Shown piece after piece: positions 19,065-21,486 of a DNA stretch of 21,486 bases. Origin of the DNA: a virus. The notes under the pieces were generated by a model, which was given only the letters and a program-made list of their open reading frames with translations, was not told where the DNA came from and searched no databases. Each line of letters begins with the position of its first letter. Within the stretch, counting starts at the first letter, position 1. The position numbers were made by a program, and so were the translations under genes. The stretch is from IMG/VR virus record IMGVR_UViG_3300020202_000223, positions 1 to 21,486 of that record. One strand, written 5' to 3'.

Positions 19065-19967
19065 ATGCCCCTTCTGAAAGCCGAAGCCGAAAAGCTGTCC
19101 GCGAATCAACTCGCCGCGGGCGTCATCGAGGAGATCATCGAAAAGGATGAGCTCTTCGCCCTGATCCCCTTCATGGGCATCCAGGGCAAGGCGTATGTCT
19201 ACGACCGCGAGAACACCCTCGCGAGCGCGGACTTCCTCGACCCGAACGACACCGTCAACGAGGGTGCGTCGACCTTCACCGAGGTCGTGAGCAAGCTCCG
19301 CATCCTGATCGGCGATGTGGACGTGGACAAGTTCCTGCAGGAGACCATGTCCGACACCAACGACCAGAAGGCGGTGCAGATCGCCCTCAAGGCGAAGGGT
19401 CTCGCCAAGAAGTTCAAGGAGACCCTGGTGCGCGGCGACAACGGAGCGAACTCCAAGGAATTCGACGGCGTCAAGGTCCTCACCGTCGCCGGCCAGACGA
19501 TCGCCGCCGGCGCGAACGGCGCGGCCCTCACGCTCGCGATGCTGGACGAGCTCGCCGACATGGTGCCGAACGGCGCCGACTGCTTCGTGATGCGCGCCGG
19601 CACGATCCGCGCCTACCGCGCGCTGCTGCGCGCGACGGGCGGCACGGACGCGGCGATGATCGAGATCCCGAACTTCGGCGTCCCGGTCCTCGGCCACAAC
19701 GGCGTGCCGATCGTGCGGAACGACTACCTGCCCGCCACCGAGACGAAGGGCATGGGCACGAACCTGTGCTCGGTCTACGCCGCGCGCATGAACGAGCTCG
19801 ACGGCCTGCACGGCATCTACGGCGGCGCCGCCGCGGGCATCCGCGTCGAAGACGTGGGCACGGTCCAGAACAAGGACGCGACCCGCACGCGCCTCAAGTG
19901 GTATTGCGGCCTGGCGCTGAAGAGCACCAAGTCGCTGGCCCGCCTCGAGGGCGTCTCCAACACGTAA
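19065..19967 (+). CDS. Major capsid protein
   Basis: A 300-aa protein, probably the HK97-fold coat subunit. The call rests on position after scaffold, its length, its own strong promoter and terminator, and the excellent AAGGAAG ribosome binding site, all as expected for the most abundant virion protein. The sequence fits an HK97-type order: N-terminal arm helix (AEKLSANQLAAGVIEEIIEKDELFALIPFMGIQG), E-loop-like region (YVYDRENTLASADFLDP), spine helix (NDQKAVQIALKAKGLAKKFKETLVRG, 99-124), P/A-domain segment with LTLAMLDELADMVPNGADCFVMRAGTIRAYRALLRATGG, and a beta-rich end. No long cleavable N-terminal delta domain is seen, in line with a separate scaffold. Confidence 0.88.
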   Translation: MPLLKAEAEKLSANQLAAGVIEEIIEKDELFALIPFMGIQGKAYVYDRENTLASADFLDPNDTVNEGASTFTEVVSKLRILIGDVDVDKFLQETMSDTNDQKAVQIALKAKGLAKKFKETLVRGDNGANSKEFDGVKVLTVAGQTIAAGANGAALTLAMLDELADMVPNGADCFVMRAGTIRAYRALLRATGGTDAAMIEIPNFGVPVLGHNGVPIVRNDYLPATETKGMGTNLCSVYAARMNELDGLHGIYGGAAAGIRVEDVGTVQNKDATRTRLKWYCGLALKSTKSLARLEGVSNT

Positions 19968-19976
19968 TCCGAGGTA

Positions 19977-19990
19977 AGTCACGGCTGACT
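19977..19990. promoter_or_regulatory. Operator AGTCA-CGGC-TGACT beside the capsid terminator
   Basis: Perfect 5-bp arms. The AGGTAAGTCA context is the same as in the portal promoter, but the bases at the -35 (AATCCG) and -10 (CTCAAC) positions no longer look like a promoter. It is followed within five bases by the intrinsic terminator. Confidence 0.6.
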
Positions 19991-19994
19991 CAAC

Positions 19995-20025
19995 GGGGGT
20001 GCAGGCAACTGCACCCCCTTTGTTT
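19995..20025 (+). terminator. Intrinsic terminator after major capsid gene
   Basis: GGGGGTGCAG (19995-20004), loop GCAA, CTGCACCCCC (20009-20018), then TTTGTTT. Perfect 10-bp GC stem with a GNRA tetraloop and T-rich tail. It would end or reduce transcription after the capsid gene, consistent with making capsid in excess. Confidence 0.9.
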
Positions 20026-20054
20026 ATCGGCCCCATTTCAATCGAGGAGAAGTC

Positions 20055-20582
20055 ATGAAGATCCGCATCATCCAAGCAGGCTCCGAAAACTTCACGGGCG
20101 ACTTCGGCCCCGTTCCGTTCGAGAACGGCGTGTCGACGCGCGACGTGACCAACGTCGAGGCGCAGCGCCTCGCCGGCATCATCGCCGTCGAGACGGTCGA
20201 GGACACCCCGCGCAACCCGTCGATGGCCCAGGTCATCATCGACACGCACGAGACGCCGATGCACTCCGAGATGCTCTCGACCGCGCACAAGTCCATCCAG
20301 GACCCGGTCAAGAAATACACCGAGGGCGAGCTCATGGCGATCGCCGACAAGGACGGCATCGCCGGCCTGCGCCCGATCGGCGCGTCGATGCACGTCAAGT
20401 CGAACTCGATCCGCGGCCTGATCGAAGCGATCCTGAAGGCGCAGAACGGCCCGAGCGAGCCGGAGAAGACCGAGTCGAGCCTGGCGAAGAACGAGACCAC
20501 CCGTGTCGAGCTGCCGGCCGCGCCGGCGCCCGCCGCCGCCGCCGAGGCACCGGCGGACCCGTTCGATGTCGAGCCGGCGTAA
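20055..20582 (+). CDS. Head-associated hypothetical protein with HeH/SAP-like segment
   Basis: A 175-aa protein after the capsid gene. Residues 1-55 are beta-rich (MKIRIIQAGSENFTGDFGPVPF, TRDVTNVEAQRLAGIIAVETVED). Residues 88-131 (YTEGELMAIADKDGIAGLR...SNSIRGLIEAILKAQ) follow the helix-extended loop-helix pattern of HeH/SAP/LEM-type domains often found in phage head proteins; this is a pattern call only. The C-terminal 40 residues are Ala/Pro-rich and flexible. GAGGAGA gives a strong start. It lies 88 bases after the capsid stop, just beyond the terminator, so read-through or an unseen promoter must express it. Possibly a capsid decoration or head-completion protein. Confidence 0.65.
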   Translation: MKIRIIQAGSENFTGDFGPVPFENGVSTRDVTNVEAQRLAGIIAVETVEDTPRNPSMAQVIIDTHETPMHSEMLSTAHKSIQDPVKKYTEGELMAIADKDGIAGLRPIGASMHVKSNSIRGLIEAILKAQNGPSEPEKTESSLAKNETTRVELPAAPAPAAAAEAPADPFDVEPA

Positions 20583-20588
20583 CGAAGC

Positions 20589-21374
20589 GTGAAGGCGTTC
20601 CTCGACAACACCGCGGTCACCCTCCCGCTGTCCTTTGTGGACGGGGAGGGGAACGCCTTCAGCGCGACCGCCGCGCAGTATCGGTTGCTTGACGGCGCCG
20701 GCAACGAGCTGATCGCCAAAACCCCCATCCCTGGCTTTGCGCCGGGCACCAGTGCCTCCCTGGCGATTCCGGCCAACAAGAACCAGCTCGGGGCCGGCGC
20801 CGTGCGCGACTCGCGCGTCGTGGAGCTCTACCTGACCAACGCCTCCGGCGAGATCGGCCAGGTCGAGACCTACATGATCCAGAAGCTCGACCCGCTCGTG
20901 GTGCCGACGACCTCGTTCGTCACCTACGGCGGCGCCGAGTCGATCGCCTTCGGCCTGCCCAACATGAACGGGTGGGCGGCGGCGACCAAGGACCAGCGCA
21001 TCGCCGCACTACTCGAGGCGAAGGACCGGCTCGCGCGCCTGCGCTACCGGATCAACCGCGACGAGCGGGACATCGTCGAGCCGGAGTTCGCGGCCGGCGA
21101 CATGGAGACGATCACCCTGACCGACTGGGCGGCATTCCCCGACGAATTCAAGGCCGCGCTCGGCAAGGCCCAGCTCATCCAGGCCGACCGCATTCTTTCG
21201 ACGGACGTGCATTCGGAGATCCAGAAGCACCGGGAAGACGGTCTGATGTCGATGACCGTCGGCGAGAGCTCGCATATGTTCCGCCCCGGCAAGCCCCTGG
21301 TCCTCAACGTCTGCCGCGAGGCACTGCAGCACCTCGGGAAATACATCTCGTGGCGAAAGCGACTCGCGAGGTAA
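20589..21374 (+). CDS. Putative virion structural / head-tail connector protein
   Basis: A 261-aa protein starting GTG six bases after the previous stop. The N-terminal half (1-110) is beta-rich with an Ig-like alternating pattern (VTLPLSFVDGEGNAFSATAAQYRLLD; SRVVELYLTNASGEIGQVETYMIQ). The C-terminal half is helical (QRIAALLEAKDRLARLRYRI...AALGKAQLIQADRILS) and ends with GESSHMFRPGKPLVLNVCREALQHLGKYISWRKR, resembling connector/adaptor proteins in outline. No family can be named. The position after the capsid favours a head-completion or neck role. It overlaps the next gene by 25 bases. Confidence 0.65.
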   Translation: MKAFLDNTAVTLPLSFVDGEGNAFSATAAQYRLLDGAGNELIAKTPIPGFAPGTSASLAIPANKNQLGAGAVRDSRVVELYLTNASGEIGQVETYMIQKLDPLVVPTTSFVTYGGAESIAFGLPNMNGWAAATKDQRIAALLEAKDRLARLRYRINRDERDIVEPEFAAGDMETITLTDWAAFPDEFKAALGKAQLIQADRILSTDVHSEIQKHREDGLMSMTVGESSHMFRPGKPLVLNVCREALQHLGKYISWRKRLAR

Positions 21375-21486
21375 TCCTCGGCCTCATCGACGGCGCCGCC
21401 GAGCAGGCGGGACGGCACTACGAGGTCTACAACCTGGGGCTGGTGAATGCGTTCGCACGTGCGATCGACACGCCCCTCGTCGCCGA
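21350..21486 (+). CDS. Partial gene, likely head/tail completion protein
   Basis: An open frame from GTG 21350 running off the window (45 codons seen: MAKATREVILGLIDGAAEQAGRH...). GGGAAA lies upstream within the preceding gene, which it overlaps by 25 bases. Composition and position suggest another structural gene. Function cannot be judged from the fragment. Confidence 0.55.
   Translation, partial: MAKATREVILGLIDGAAEQAGRHYEVYNLGLVNAFARAIDTPLVA

Noticed and set aside
19002-20393. 463-codon open frame on the minus strand
   Set aside because: Antisense to the major capsid and following gene, crosses a strong terminator, and reads as a His/Arg/Asp-rich shadow typical of GC-rich DNA.
1-21486. 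tRNA genes or a CRISPR array
   Set aside because: No cloverleaf-like sequence with TTCRANNC arm was noticed, and the repeats present are irregularly spaced and short, without repeat-spacer periodicity.

Overview
The window is part of a tailed double-stranded DNA phage (Caudoviricetes), either free or a prophage segment. The evidence is a run of recognisable head-morphogenesis genes in the usual order: small terminase, large terminase, portal, scaffold, major capsid, then head-completion proteins. The DNA is GC-rich, genes are tightly packed with many 4-base ATGA/GTGA/TTGA overlaps, Shine-Dalgarno sites are clear, and some promoters are sigma70-like. This suggests a high-GC Gram-negative (proteobacterial) host, but nothing here identifies the host. 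No integrase, tRNA, rRNA or CRISPR array was seen.

Layout. (1) 1-5237, plus strand: small, mostly unrecognised early/accessory genes in short coupled runs. They are separated by three gene-poor stretches (1-214, 728-1249, 3159-3788) rich in hairpins and short dispersed repeats. The largest product is a 250-aa unknown protein at 3789-4541. (2) 5207-9584, minus strand: a leftward block headed by an SF2 (UvsW-like) helicase, followed by small proteins that include a two-helix membrane protein and a probable ribbon-helix-helix DNA-binding protein. (3) 9585-9660: a divergent control region with a palindromic operator. (4) 9661-14203, plus strand: a coupled operon encoding ParB/Srx-fold protein, small Cys-rich protein, second ParB-fold protein, GNAT acyltransferase, stand-alone ABC ATPase, 79-aa unknown, membrane-anchored HExxH protein, second larger GNAT-like protein and winged-helix protein. 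I infer a nucleic-acid (probably DNA base) modification cassette. (5) 14204-14453: AT-rich DNA with a long inverted repeat, an operator, a 25-codon leader ORF and a terminator-like hairpin. (6) 14454 to the end, plus strand: packaging and head genes, the last gene running off the window.

Regulation. A short palindrome, (A)GTCA-N4-TGAC(T), usually with core TCAGCGGTGA, recurs at gene boundaries. In front of portal and major capsid it lies exactly inside the 17-bp spacer of a good sigma70 promoter, and another copy lies beside the terminator after the capsid gene. This looks like a phage regulon coordinating early and late transcription. The winged-helix protein encoded just before the head module is one candidate regulator. 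Other palindromes (TGTGCGT-NN-ACGCACA twice, TGTTCACG-AAA-CGTGAACA, GTATGC half-sites) suggest further DNA-binding regulators. Functional calls rest on motifs read by eye and genes without a recognised family are left as unknown.
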